Below are positions 33,177 through 42,131 of a DNA stretch of 64,000 nt, piece by piece; within the stretch, counting starts at the first letter, position 1; each line of letters starts with the position of its first letter. A program made the translations under genes and the position numbers. Source of the stretch: Chloroflexota bacterium (GTDB lineage Bacteria; Chloroflexota; Ktedonobacteria; Ktedonobacterales; JADMIN01); NCBI GenBank assembly GCA_021323855.1, contig JAJPKE010000026.1, forward strand, positions 62,001 to 126,000. The letters are read 5' to 3'. The notes under the pieces are model-generated. The model searched no databases. It was not told the DNA's origin and was given only the letters and a program-made list of their open reading frames with translations.

Positions 33177-36071
33177 GTCTAGCACCCACTCCAGCGCGGA
33201 GCGATTGCCCAGCCGGTAGGCGAACGCCTCCGCTGGAATACCTTCCAGCGTCAGCCAGTCGTTGTAGACGAGCGCCGTCTTGTCGGGCGTCAGGCGCATC
33301 TTCTTGACTCGCCAGTCTTGCGCCATGTTGGGGGTGGTGCGCCAGAGCAGCGGATACTCCGGCGCCTGCTCATAGCCCAGATGCAGCGCCGCCAGCCGCG
33401 CACCCACGTCGCGTAGCGTCTCGAAGGCTGCGCGCCCCGCCACCAGCGGAATGCGCGGCAACTCGCGTTTGAGGTTTTCGGCGTAGCGTTCGCGGTAGAG
33501 GGGATGGTGGAGCAGCCCATACACATAGTCAAAGATGTCGCGCTTCGTGACGCCCTCGCCATAGGCGGCGCGGAACTGCGCCAGCGCCCAATCGGTGATG
33601 TTCTCGCGCCGGTTGCTGCCATCCTCCGCATACGTGTAGTAGGGGAAACACTGTGCTGGGTCGGCATAGAAGTTGAGGTTAGGAATGAGATTGGATAAAA
33701 AGACAGCGAACTCTTTTCTACCGTATCCGCCTACAACTATGATAGCATTCTCCGCTTCGGTGGCAGGCGTAGGGAAGAATGAGCCACAAGAGCCACGTTC
33801 ATCTACCACGCCATCAGCATGATATAACCATTCGCTTGTGAACGGGCGGTAAAGCGACTTCCTGATATTGCTTTCGTTGAAAGTGATATATCGTTCGTTG
33901 CGCAAATCTCTTTTGAGATTGCGGCTCCATTTAATTTTCTCATACCGCACGAAGCTATCAATGTCTTGTGGCTTTCCAGTGCGCGCCCAACGCGACACTT
34001 CAGCATTGTACTCCTCTATGAACCGCTGTACTTTGGCCACGAGGCCATGAGAGTTGAAGTCATAGGCGATATCATCTCGATTGGTGGAAACGCCAAGCGA
34101 ATAGGTCTTGAACAGTGTACCAAGCTCGGCGAGGCGCATCGCTTTGGCTTCACGGCTACCCATAGGCAAAAATGAGGCGAATTCGGGTTGCATTCCTTCG
34201 GTGAGCCAAGTAAAACGTTGATCTGGCACCAATTCTTGCCATTCAATTACGCCTATATGTTGTTGGTTGCGCAGATACTCCAGTTTTTGCTCTTTGTGCC
34301 AGTCTTCTGGCACTTGGTAATAGTAGATTTTCCTGTCGCTATGTGCTGCTAATCGCACGGCGATTGTTATCCCCACTCCTACACGAATACCAAATACATT
34401 CCCACCACCCTGTTTCCGGGCATCGCCACCTAAATCAAGGTGATAAATGGCAGTAAAATCCTCTTGCAGATGCTTCCTAAACCCATCGAAGGCAATACCA
34501 TCAAGAAACCCATTGTTCGAGACAAAGCAGACAATGCCGTCCCGACCTTGAAGCCGGTCCGTCGCCCAACGGAAAAACTTCACGTAGGCATCATAGAGTT
34601 TGGTATTTAAGGTTGCTTTTGAGGCTTTAGCATAGGTTTCTTTGATACGCCCATCTACCCCTGGATATTTCCGATTCTTGTTGTTGTCGTTCTCGTTCTC
34701 CTGGCCGACATTATACGGGGGATTGCCAATGATAACTTTGATTTCCGCTGCTTTTTCAATCTCTACGCGCGCAGCATTGGCCTCAGAAAATAAGGCGATC
34801 TGTGCGCCTTCCAGCCCCAGCGTATCCGCGAAGCAGAGGCCATCAAATGCTGCATAGCTGCCCTTTTGCGTGAAATATTCGTGTTCAATGTTCATTGAGG
34901 CGATGTAATAGGGCAGCAGCATAATCTCATTGGCGAAGAGGTCCTGCTGGTATTTGTGGGCGAGGTGTTGCGGCGCCTGCTGGCCGATGCGGCGCAAGAG
35001 GTTGACGATGAAGTTGCCGGTGCCGGTGCAGGGGTCCAGGATTTGCACGCCAGGGGTGGCGATGGAGCTATTGAACTCGCGGCGCAGCACTTCCTCCACG
35101 CTGGCGCACATGAAGTCTACGATCTCCTGCGGCGTGTAGACGATGCCGCGTGTATCCGCCTCCTTCACCGAATAGCCCTGGAAGAAGCGTTCATAGACCA
35201 TGTTGAGGAAGCGCTGCTTCTGGCTCCAATCGTCCTGGCTGCGCGCCTCCGCCTCGATGCTGAGGTAGAAATGGTCCAGCGATTTGAGGAAGGCATGGCG
35301 GTTGAACTGGCGGCTGGTCAACGCCTGGATCACCTTCTCGATCTCGGCGGCGATGACATTGCGGCTGGTAAATTCATCGTTATCGAAGACGGTGCGGAAG
35401 AGGCGCTCCGTCAGCAGGTGTTGCACCAGCATATCATCCACGGCGTCGCGGCTGATGTTGGGGTCCAGCGCCGTCTGGCAGAGCGTATAGAAGTTGCTGA
35501 AGGCGCTGGCGAAGGCGGGATTATACGCTGTGTGTTCTTCTTGAATCCGCGCCTTCAGTCCGCGCGCCAGCTCCGGCACCTGCTCCTTGAAGCGTTCGAC
35601 CGCCTGATTGAAGTTGGCAGTCTCCGGCTGGAGATAGGAGAAGAAGGTGGTGAGCAGGCTCGCCAGGTGCGCCGGCTGCGTCAGGTCATACTCGTTGGTG
35701 TCGCGCTTGCCATTCTGATAGAGGATAGCGCGGCGTGTATCCTCAAAGATGATGTTGCGCAGCGGGTAGCCTCTGGCGATTTTCTTCTTAATTTCGGCTT
35801 CCAGGTCGTCGCCGGGGTCTTTGGCCTCCCAATAGCCGCGTGTGATGCCGTTGCCATCCCAGAGTGTGCCATCGGGAATCGCGCCGTTCTCCATGCGTAG
35901 CTCCAGCACCAGCGTCCACTTCAGTTCCCGCGCCAGCGCCTCCAACAGCGCCTGAAACGCCGGACGCAGCGCCTGTTCATTGGTGATGCCCTGCGCCTGA
36001 TAGCCAGCGAGTTGCTCATAGTAGCGTTTGATGGCTTTGTGCGACGACGAGACCTGGAATACCTGCAACAT
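33174..36071 (-). CDS. Single-chain type ISP/IIG-like restriction-methylation enzyme (amber-truncated)
   Basis: 965 residues. An N-terminal PD-(D/E)xK-type nuclease motif is visible: IPDGTLW (Asp67) and YWEAKD (Glu82-Ala-Lys84). A helical spacer follows, then an adenine methyltransferase with motif I ILDPCTGTGNF (344-354) and motif IV NPPY (450-453). The C-terminal third resembles the type ISP specificity domain (HPLYRERYAENLKRELPRIP, RLGNRSALEWVLD). No helicase domain is present, so it is closer in layout to type IIG. It would cut and methylate one strand at an unknown site. AGGAGG precedes the start. The last about 65 codons of the family-like frame lie beyond an amber codon. Confidence 0.85.
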   Translation of the reverse strand: MLQVFQVSSSHKAIKRYYEQLAGYQAQGITNEQALRPAFQALLEALARELKWTLVLELRMENGAIPDGTLWDGNGITRGYWEAKDPGDDLEAEIKKKIARGYPLRNIIFEDTRRAILYQNGKRDTNEYDLTQPAHLASLLTTFFSYLQPETANFNQAVERFKEQVPELARGLKARIQEEHTAYNPAFASAFSNFYTLCQTALDPNISRDAVDDMLVQHLLTERLFRTVFDNDEFTSRNVIAAEIEKVIQALTSRQFNRHAFLKSLDHFYLSIEAEARSQDDWSQKQRFLNMVYERFFQGYSVKEADTRGIVYTPQEIVDFMCASVEEVLRREFNSSIATPGVQILDPCTGTGNFIVNLLRRIGQQAPQHLAHKYQQDLFANEIMLLPYYIASMNIEHEYFTQKGSYAAFDGLCFADTLGLEGAQIALFSEANAARVEIEKAAEIKVIIGNPPYNVGQENENDNNKNRKYPGVDGRIKETYAKASKATLNTKLYDAYVKFFRWATDRLQGRDGIVCFVSNNGFLDGIAFDGFRKHLQEDFTAIYHLDLGGDARKQGGGNVFGIRVGVGITIAVRLAAHSDRKIYYYQVPEDWHKEQKLEYLRNQQHIGVIEWQELVPDQRFTWLTEGMQPEFASFLPMGSREAKAMRLAELGTLFKTYSLGVSTNRDDIAYDFNSHGLVAKVQRFIEEYNAEVSRWARTGKPQDIDSFVRYEKIKWSRNLKRDLRNERYITFNESNIRKSLYRPFTSEWLYHADGVVDERGSCGSFFPTPATEAENAIIVVGGYGRKEFAVFLSNLIPNLNFYADPAQCFPYYTYAEDGSNRRENITDWALAQFRAAYGEGVTKRDIFDYVYGLLHHPLYRERYAENLKRELPRIPLVAGRAAFETLRDVGARLAALHLGYEQAPEYPLLWRTTPNMAQDWRVKKMRLTPDKTALVYNDWLTLEGIPAEAFAYRLGNRSALEWVLD

Positions 36072-36087
36072 GAGCGAATGACCTCCT

Positions 36088-36134
36088 GGACCTCACCCCG
36101 CCCTGCGGGCACCCCTCTCCCATAGGAGAGGGGA
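36088..36134 (-). repeat. A element upstream of the R-M enzyme
   Basis: GGACCTCACCCCGCCCTGCG followed by hairpin CCCCTCTCCCATAGGAGAGG. It ends 16 bp before the start codon of the minus-strand R-M gene. Confidence 0.8.
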
Positions 36135-36196
36135 CCGTATGCGGCGCGTTGTGGCGGTGTAGCAACGTTTGCACTTGGGCGCCCAGTCTCGCCCAG

Positions 36197-36240
36197 CGTC
36201 CCCTCTCCTCGCGGGAGAGGGGGTAGGGGGTGAGGTCTCC
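36197..36240 (+). repeat. A element
   Basis: CCCCTCTCCTCGCGGGAGAG followed by the arm GGGGTAGGGGGTGAGGTCTC, in the 316-bp gap between the R-M enzyme and the S33 hydrolase genes. Confidence 0.85.
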
Positions 36241-36351
36241 TGGTAAGACCGCCTGCTCCGGCAGTGTAGCACGCGGGCGTAGCTGCGTTCAAGACACGCT
36301 CTGCCTCCCCGCTCCGCTGGGCAACCGTTCGCGCCGGTGGCGCAGGTCTCC

Positions 36352-36390
36352 GGCACCCCTCTCCCGCGCACGGGGGAGGTGTGGGGGTTA
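36352..36390 (+). repeat. A element (GCGCAC variant) at the S33 hydrolase stop codon
   Basis: CCCCTCTCCCGCGCACGGGG then GAGGTGTGGGGGTTA. On the minus strand TAACCCCCACACC supplies the hydrolase stop codon TAA. Confidence 0.8.
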
Positions 36391-37824
36391 TCCGATAGGC
36401 GCGAAGGCGAAGGGGATGCTGGCATGCGGGTCTGTCACGGTTTCGCCGCGCAGGAACGCCGCCATCAGCGCGCGGACGGCGGGCACGGCGACCAGCTTGG
36501 CGGTGCTGTGCGTGCCGCCCTCCACGATGACATGCTGGCTGTTGGCGAACCCCGGCAGAATCTCCTCGACATTGCCCGGTGGTGTGCGACCATCCAGCGA
36601 ACCACTGATGAAGAGCGTTGGCACATCGCTGGTGATGGGTGAACGGAACGCCGCGCCCAGGTCCGGGCTGCCCCAGGCGGCGGAGACATACGGGAACGGC
36701 AGGTCCATGACATCGCCAAGCAACGCCTGCGCCGCCTCGCGCTGGATGCGTTCCATGCGCTCCGGCGAGGCCCCTGACGCGCAATCCATCACATAGGACA
36801 TGGCGTTGCCCAGCCAGTCGCGCCGCGCGTTCAGCGTGGCCTCCGCCAGCCAGGAGAAGTCGCCCCGCGACATGGCATAGTAGCGTGCGGGCAGGCGTTG
36901 CAGCGCCTTCCGGTCGCCAAGATCGCTGGCAGTGGCGCGTTGCGCATCGAACTTGCCGAGCGCCACCCTCACCTGTTCGCCGCTGGCCTTATCCGTCACA
37001 CTGACCTCGACCGGCTGCCGCTCCAACCGCTCTAGCACACTGCGCATCAGGCCGAGCAGATCGGGTATCCGCTGGCTGAGATGCGGGTCCGCCCGCACCA
37101 GCGTCGCCAGTTGTTCCAATTGGCGCTGTGTGTTGGAGGGCAGCTTGATCGTGTGGTCTGGCCCCTCCACCAGCGCGATGACAGCGCGGGCGATATGCGC
37201 GCCGTGGCGGCGAATCGTCGCCAGCGCCAGATGCGAGCCGTAGCTGGCGCCATAGAGACAGATCTGGTCGAGGCCGAGCGCCTGACGCAGCGCGTCAACG
37301 TCGTCGGCGCTCTCCTCGGTGGTGTAGCCCGCCAGGTCCACGCCCTGCCGCCGCCAGAAGTCCGCCGCCTGCTGGCAACGCTCATTCATGTTGCGCAGAA
37401 ACGTCTCGCGGTCGCCTGGCTGATCGAGCGGCAGATCGAGGCGTTCCAGGCAATCCAGCCGGGGATTGCTGAGGCCGGTGCCGCGCTGATCCAGCAGAAT
37501 GATATCACCGGCGGCGCGCAGTTCCTCGAACCAGGGCATGAACGCGCCAAACCGCGCCCACTCGCTGCCGGGAACACCCGGCCCGCCAGCAAGCACCACC
37601 AGCGGCGGTCCGGGTCGCTCCGCCGTACTCTTGATGCGGATGAAGGCCAGTTCGATCAGCGCGCTCGCTGGATTGCGCCGGTTCTCCGGCACCAGCAGCC
37701 GCCCCAGTTCCGCCGCATAGCGGTAACGTTCGGTCTCTGCGCCGAAGAGATCGGTCTTCACTACATAGGGCATGAGCGTGAGTTGACCGGGCTGCCCCTG
37801 TTGTATTGCTTCGCGTTCCGCCAC
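36388..37824 (-). CDS. S33-family alpha/beta hydrolase (proline iminopeptidase/tripeptidyl aminopeptidase-like)
   Basis: 478 residues. The oxyanion-hole region is VVLAGGPGVPGSE, the nucleophile elbow GASYGS, and the C-terminus carries the His in VEGGTHSTAK after FISGSLDGRTPPGN with the catalytic Asp. DQRGTGLSNPRLDC is typical of S33 aminopeptidases. GTG start with AGGGAG seven bases upstream. No signal peptide, so cytoplasmic. It follows the DUF302 gene by 12 bp on the same strand, suggesting an operon with DUF302 and the transglycosylase. Confidence 0.88.
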   Translation of the reverse strand: MAEREAIQQGQPGQLTLMPYVVKTDLFGAETERYRYAAELGRLLVPENRRNPASALIELAFIRIKSTAERPGPPLVVLAGGPGVPGSEWARFGAFMPWFEELRAAGDIILLDQRGTGLSNPRLDCLERLDLPLDQPGDRETFLRNMNERCQQAADFWRRQGVDLAGYTTEESADDVDALRQALGLDQICLYGASYGSHLALATIRRHGAHIARAVIALVEGPDHTIKLPSNTQRQLEQLATLVRADPHLSQRIPDLLGLMRSVLERLERQPVEVSVTDKASGEQVRVALGKFDAQRATASDLGDRKALQRLPARYYAMSRGDFSWLAEATLNARRDWLGNAMSYVMDCASGASPERMERIQREAAQALLGDVMDLPFPYVSAAWGSPDLGAAFRSPITSDVPTLFISGSLDGRTPPGNVEEILPGFANSQHVIVEGGTHSTAKLVAVPAVRALMAAFLRGETVTDPHASIPFAFAPIG

Positions 37825-37836
37825 GCTTATCTCCCT

Positions 37837-38244
37837 TTATTGCGCAAGTGCGCCATCTATCAGCAGGTCTATCCAGGCGATGTTCTTGACCAGATCGGGC
37901 GGGATATGATGCCGCTCTGCGAGATAGGTGGTGCTGTTGTAGCTGGCCCAAACCTTGCCGTCATCGTCCTGCCAGACCAGCGCCTTGAGCGGCAAGTCGA
38001 GCGCAAGCAGCGGTGAAGCGATCATCAGCGGCGTCCCGCCTTTGGGCGCGCCGAAAAGCAGCAGCTTGGTGTCGTTCATGGCGAGGCCGATGCGCGCCGC
38101 CTCGCCGCTGTGGTCAATCAGCGCGAACACAATCAGGTTTTTCGCCTGGATGGCCGCCTCCAGCCGCTCCAGCGTCTCCGCGACCGTATACGGGCTGGCT
38201 TTCGTGACGATGCCCTGGGAGGCATGAGAAGAAACTGAACTCAT
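37837..38244 (-). CDS. DUF302 domain protein
   Basis: 135 residues, one DUF302 domain: KASPYTVAETLERLEAAIQA, the MNDTKLLLFGAPKGGTPLMI core and LPLKALVWQDDDGKVWASYN. The function of DUF302 is not established. It lies 15 bp downstream of the GT51 gene and 12 bp upstream of the S33 hydrolase gene, all on the same strand, so the three are probably cotranscribed. Confidence 0.9.
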   Translation of the reverse strand: MSSVSSHASQGIVTKASPYTVAETLERLEAAIQAKNLIVFALIDHSGEAARIGLAMNDTKLLLFGAPKGGTPLMIASPLLALDLPLKALVWQDDDGKVWASYNSTTYLAERHHIPPDLVKNIAWIDLLIDGALAQ

Positions 38245-38259
38245 GGCAATGACTCCTGC

Positions 38260-39186
38260 TCAGGCGGCGCAGAACGAATCGGCGGGCGGCTTGAATCCCG
38301 GCTGCCAGAAGGCAAATTTTTCTGCCAGCGCCGCGTTGTACTGGCGCTGCGAAAGATCACTATCCGCCAGCATGCGATTCAACACCTGCACCTGGCGTGC
38401 GCGCGAAGCGGCGGGATTGCACCAGGGATCATATGCCCCCGGCGCCTGCACCAGCCCGGCGAGCAACGCGGACTGCGCGGCGTCGAGATGCGCGGGCGGC
38501 ACGCCAAAGAAGCGTTCGGACGCTTCACCGATGCCATACGCGCCCTCACCGAAGTAGACCACATTGAGATACATTTCGAGAATCTGCTGTTTCGTATAGG
38601 TGCGTTCAATCTTGACGGCGAGCAGCAAATCTTCGGCTTTGAGCGGTATTGTGTGGTCGTAGTCGTTGAGATAGACATTCTTGGCAAGCTGCGCCGTCAG
38701 CGTGCTGCCGCCCTCCACGAAGCTCCGCGCTTGCAGGTCATCCCACACTGCGCGCAGGATGCCGATGATATCTATGCCGTGGTGCTGATAGAAACGTTCG
38801 TCCTCGATGGCAATGAGCGCCTTCGGCGCCCAGGGTGAAATGGCGGCATAGGGCGTATATGGCTCGTGCCGCGCCGCCATCTCGGTCCGCAGCCGCGCAG
38901 GGAGGTCGGCGGTGGAGGGTGTCGCGTTCCAGGCCCAGGTGAAGAGCGCCGCCAGCACGATCAGGAGCAGCGCCGTCCCCTGTAGAATGCGTCTGCGCCA
39001 GCGCCGCCAGAACAGCGCCAACCGCTGCCGGAAGTCCCTGATAGAGTGGAAAAATGCGCTCTGTTCAAGGCGTCGCAGGCGGTCGCGCCAGCCGTTGCCT
39101 CTCTTTTCTCCGTCAAATTGTGGTTCCCGCAGCCCATTGGTAGCGGGCTGTGCCGCCTCTTGCGGCGGACCAGAAACGGCCCTCAA
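38260..39186 (-). CDS. GT51 peptidoglycan glycosyltransferase (monofunctional)
   Basis: 308 residues, TTG start with AGAAGGG nine bases upstream. A cytoplasmic basic tail and one membrane anchor (GTALLLIVLAALFTWAW) precede the GT51 domain: IAIEDERFYQHHGIDIIGIL with the catalytic Glu, GGSTLTAQLAKNVYL, and KIERTYTKQQILEMYLNVVY. It polymerises lipid II into glycan strands on the outer membrane face. There is no transpeptidase domain. In position it leads the DUF302/S33 operon. Confidence 0.92.
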   Translation of the reverse strand: MRAVSGPPQEAAQPATNGLREPQFDGEKRGNGWRDRLRRLEQSAFFHSIRDFRQRLALFWRRWRRRILQGTALLLIVLAALFTWAWNATPSTADLPARLRTEMAARHEPYTPYAAISPWAPKALIAIEDERFYQHHGIDIIGILRAVWDDLQARSFVEGGSTLTAQLAKNVYLNDYDHTIPLKAEDLLLAVKIERTYTKQQILEMYLNVVYFGEGAYGIGEASERFFGVPPAHLDAAQSALLAGLVQAPGAYDPWCNPAASRARQVQVLNRMLADSDLSQRQYNAALAEKFAFWQPGFKPPADSFCAA

Positions 39187-39361
39187 CGTCCAGCACCCTT
39201 CTCGTTTGCGCCTCTCTACTCATATACACGATGGGTGAAGCGCCTCAATTTGGGAATAGTCCCCTTTATCAAATAATACGCCACACGCTAAACCTTGCTC
39301 GCGCATCCCGTACTCTAGCCCAACAGTCGTGCATAATGCAGTTTCTAGCATTTCTTTGCTT

Positions 39362-39766
39362 TCATTTTTTCCCGGTCTCCTCGTTTGTCTCTTCTAACGC
39401 CTCCATTGCAACAGTAAACACACGCCTGATTCTCCAGAGTAGAACGATTGTTGTCATCGTCAGCCCGATCCCCAAGACGAGAAACGTTATCTGGACGGCA
39501 GCGCCCCAGCCATGCAGTATAGCCAGAAACAGAGCTAGGGTAAACCAGGCGATACTAAGCCATTCAACGAACTTTTTGTATCTCTGCCGCGCTGTTCGCC
39601 AAATGAAGAATGAGCCGATTCCGCAAGCTAACGAGCCTATCAATACCGGCATCTCTAATTGAGGAGCAGCGATATAGATGGCCATGATGAGAACGAACAA
39701 AACAATGGCAATAAGCAGAACGCATAGAGCGGATATGATGCTGTTCCTCAAAGAAGATTTAGACAT
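39362..39766 (-). CDS. Small four-helix membrane protein, STM3941 N-terminus-like
   Basis: 134 residues from ATG 39766, AGGAG nine bases upstream overlapping the stop region of the upstream gene. Four hydrophobic segments alternate with short charged loops: ALCVLLIAIVLFVLIMAIYI, then IGSLACGIGSFF and two more. Segment order and the pattern ELP.L-GSLA ... RY..V..LS ... HGW match the N-terminal membrane part of the neighbouring 326-residue protein, so it looks like a partial duplication. Function unknown. Confidence 0.65.
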   Translation of the reverse strand: MSKSSLRNSIISALCVLLIAIVLFVLIMAIYIAAPQLEMPVLIGSLACGIGSFFIWRTARQRYKKFVEWLSIAWFTLALFLAILHGWGAAVQITFLVLGIGLTMTTIVLLWRIRRVFTVAMEALEETNEETGKK

Positions 39767-39778
39767 ATGCAATCGCTC

Positions 39779-40759
39779 CTATCCTTCAGTTTCTTCACGC
39801 GCTTCGTGGCTGACATGTTTGTGTGCAGTATGCGCTTCGCGGTAGCGCAGAATCTCCGCCTGCACATCTTCGAGTCGTTTGGATAGCATATATTCTGGAA
39901 TACGCACTGGCGATGGCGCTCCACCCCACATGAGCGGCAGTAGAAGGCGTTTGAGGAGTGGTTGTCGTTGTTTGAGGGCAGCAGCATGGCGGACCCAGAT
40001 GATAAGAAGGCGGCGCGAGAATGTGCGATCTCTTGACTTTGGGCCGGTACATGTCGTTCCAACGATATCCTGCCAGGGAATGAGTCCCATACCCATGCCA
40101 TAAAACGTGGCATTATCAACGATCCCATCATGAGTGATGAGTATTGCTGGCGCATGGCTGAGGAGGCGCCGGAGAAGAAGGAGAACAATAAGTCCCAAAA
40201 AGAGTCCGGCTAATACGCCAGCAACTCTCACGTCAGAGGAAACTGACGTAAGGCGTAGCAACAACACGACGCCAATGACGACTAACGCAATGGCAAAGAC
40301 ATGGGCGAGGACATTGATTCTATCCAACTCTATGCTAATCGTTTCCCCGTCATAGAAGAATGTTTCGCCATCCAGTTCTGCGCCAGCAGTGTCTATAGCT
40401 CTGACAAGCTTGCGATTGACACGTCGCGCGAAGACAAAGAAAGCTCCTGCAAAAGCGATGGCACATACGGCATAAACAATCTGCGTCTGGAACATCCAAC
40501 CGTGGAAAGCGGCAGTACCTACTGCTAGCCCAAGACATAGAAAACTGCTTAAAGCACATACCCATCGCACATATCGCCGCTTTGCCTTATACCAGGCCCA
40601 GAACAGTATGATGCTCATGGCAAGAGAGCCGAAGAGCAGCGGTAGCTCTATCTCTGGATAATTCGAGTGAATAAAGATGACCAAAGGTAGTACAGGTATC
40701 ACCACAATACACGCTGCCATACCTGTCAAGAAATTCTGGCCAGCCTCTTTCCACGTCAT
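39779..40759 (-). CDS. STM3941-family membrane protein
   Basis: 326 residues from ATG 40759 (AGGAGG eight bases upstream). An N-terminal membrane region of four helices, a central pair (VFAIALVVIGVVLLLRL and LAGLFLGLIVLLLLRRLL) and a C-terminal PH-like stretch, ILITHDGIVDNATFYGMGMG, then LIPWQDIVGTTC, as in the STM3941 family. Function of that family is unknown. Its stop lies 12 bp before the small paralogous gene on the same strand. Confidence 0.7.
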   Translation of the reverse strand: MTWKEAGQNFLTGMAACIVVIPVLPLVIFIHSNYPEIELPLLFGSLAMSIILFWAWYKAKRRYVRWVCALSSFLCLGLAVGTAAFHGWMFQTQIVYAVCAIAFAGAFFVFARRVNRKLVRAIDTAGAELDGETFFYDGETISIELDRINVLAHVFAIALVVIGVVLLLRLTSVSSDVRVAGVLAGLFLGLIVLLLLRRLLSHAPAILITHDGIVDNATFYGMGMGLIPWQDIVGTTCTGPKSRDRTFSRRLLIIWVRHAAALKQRQPLLKRLLLPLMWGGAPSPVRIPEYMLSKRLEDVQAEILRYREAHTAHKHVSHEAREETEG

Positions 40760-41027
40760 TCCAAATACCTCCTGGCAAACAGCGCAGTGTATGGGTAGTC
40801 GTTTGCTGCGCCCATCCAGTATAGCGGAATCGGCTGAATGGCACAATGATGGGTTTGGAAGCACAGAAGGGGATACAGGGTGTAAAAAAAGACATCCTTG
40901 CCGGAAAGGCGTCATCCGTGACCAGGTAGTCCAGGCGTGTGCGCGTTGTTGACCCGCGCACATGAATAACCTACCCGCGAAACATTATCCCCAGGTTAAG
41001 CGTGCGTTAAACTTGAGCGCATGCCAC

Positions 41028-41933
41028 TCATATTGCTTGCTGTTCGCGCGTCAGCAGTTGCTCCGGGTGCAGCGCCGCGCGTATCTGCTCCTGCTCGCGG
41101 TGGAGATCATAGGTTGGCGGGACCAGCGCCAGCGTATCGAGCATCAGGCGTAAGCACTCGGTGACGCTTTGCTGTGCGTCGGCCAGCATGAAGAGTTTGT
41201 TGACGCGCTCAACCAGCCGTTCCGGCGCGATGGTTAGCCGTCGGCTCTCCGGCTCCAGCCATTTCCAGTCCGGTTCCCAGCGCCGGTTGATGGCGAAGAG
41301 CAGCCGCAGCGTCTCTTCCAGCCGCCAGCACAGGCGTTCCGCCAGTTCCAGGCGCGCATTGCGATAGGCGGGCGGCCAGGTATTGACGATGGAGAGCGGC
41401 CACCAGTGCGGCTCCGCCCAATGGCCGGTCGCGCTGGCGATCAGCTTGCGTTGCAGCGCCTCCGGATAAGTGGTCAGTTGCTCCTGCCACTGCGTCAGCC
41501 GCTCGTGCGGGCGTAGCGGCAGCGCATCGGCAACATGCCAGGCGTCGGTCAATTGCCAGTGATCGGTGGTTTTCGCCGCCAGCACACGATGCAGCGTACG
41601 TTCGGTGCTGTCCCAGCGCCTCCAACTGGCCTCGATGAAGATGCCGTGATACCAGCTCTTGGTGCTGAGTGTCCCGGGATGGAGTTTGGCAGGCGCATCT
41701 TTCACATCCGCGCCAACGCGACGCAGCCACGCCTGATAGACCTCAACCGGCTGCAACTCCTCTACCCAGAAAAAGAGTTCGATGTCGGAGAACCGGTCAG
41801 CAATGCCACGCGACACCGAACCCATGACAGCGATGGCGTCTCCCAGGTCCGACGGGCACTGCGCGGCCAATTCCTGCGCCAGCGCATAGCGGACGCGGCT
41901 GTGTGCGCTGGCATCAGATGGCAAGGTATTCAT
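41028..41933 (-). CDS. Nucleotidyltransferase-fold protein (DUF4037-like)
   Basis: 301 residues. The N-terminus holds the nucleotidyltransferase signature AVMGSVSRGIADRFSDIELF (GSxxxG..SDIE), with a further acidic region downstream. The rest is helical, like the DUF4037/aminoglycoside-nucleotidyltransferase relatives. It may add a nucleotide to a small molecule or protein. GGAGGAAA precedes the ATG. A pair of palindromic repeats lies upstream of it. Confidence 0.7.
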   Translation of the reverse strand: MNTLPSDASAHSRVRYALAQELAAQCPSDLGDAIAVMGSVSRGIADRFSDIELFFWVEELQPVEVYQAWLRRVGADVKDAPAKLHPGTLSTKSWYHGIFIEASWRRWDSTERTLHRVLAAKTTDHWQLTDAWHVADALPLRPHERLTQWQEQLTTYPEALQRKLIASATGHWAEPHWWPLSIVNTWPPAYRNARLELAERLCWRLEETLRLLFAINRRWEPDWKWLEPESRRLTIAPERLVERVNKLFMLADAQQSVTECLRLMLDTLALVPPTYDLHREQEQIRAALHPEQLLTREQQAI

Positions 41934-41977
41934 TGCGAGTTTCCTCCACTACTGGTGGCTCTTGCCTTCCGGTAGCG

Positions 41978-42035
41978 CAGACAGAAATGTCTGCCGCTCT
42001 AGGATGGCTCTTCCGGCAGACAAGCATGTCTGCCC
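41978..42035. repeat. Two palindromic TGTCTGCC repeats
   Basis: GCAGACA-GAAA-TGTCTGC-like dyad at 41978-41995 and GGCAGACA-AGCA-TGTCTGCC at 42016-42035, 38 bp apart, between the divergently spaced nucleotidyltransferase and WYL genes. Confidence 0.7.
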
Positions 42036-42131
42036 CACCAATGACAGGAATCCAACCCAGGTTGTATAGGAGTGCCGGCGCGCAGATGGTAGCACAGAAA
42101 ATATAACGTTTCAAGGGTACTGTTTTATTTT

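Noticed and set aside
34956..35900. 314-residue plus-strand frame
   Set aside because: Antisense to the R-M enzyme gene, composition of a shadow frame.
32617..36240. CRISPR array from regularly repeated hairpins
   Set aside because: Copies are irregularly spaced, in both orientations, and imperfect; no cas genes.
6151..36390. A elements as ordinary rho-independent terminators
   Set aside because: Stable hairpin but no U-tract on either side, and copies also lie inside a coding region and upstream of starts.
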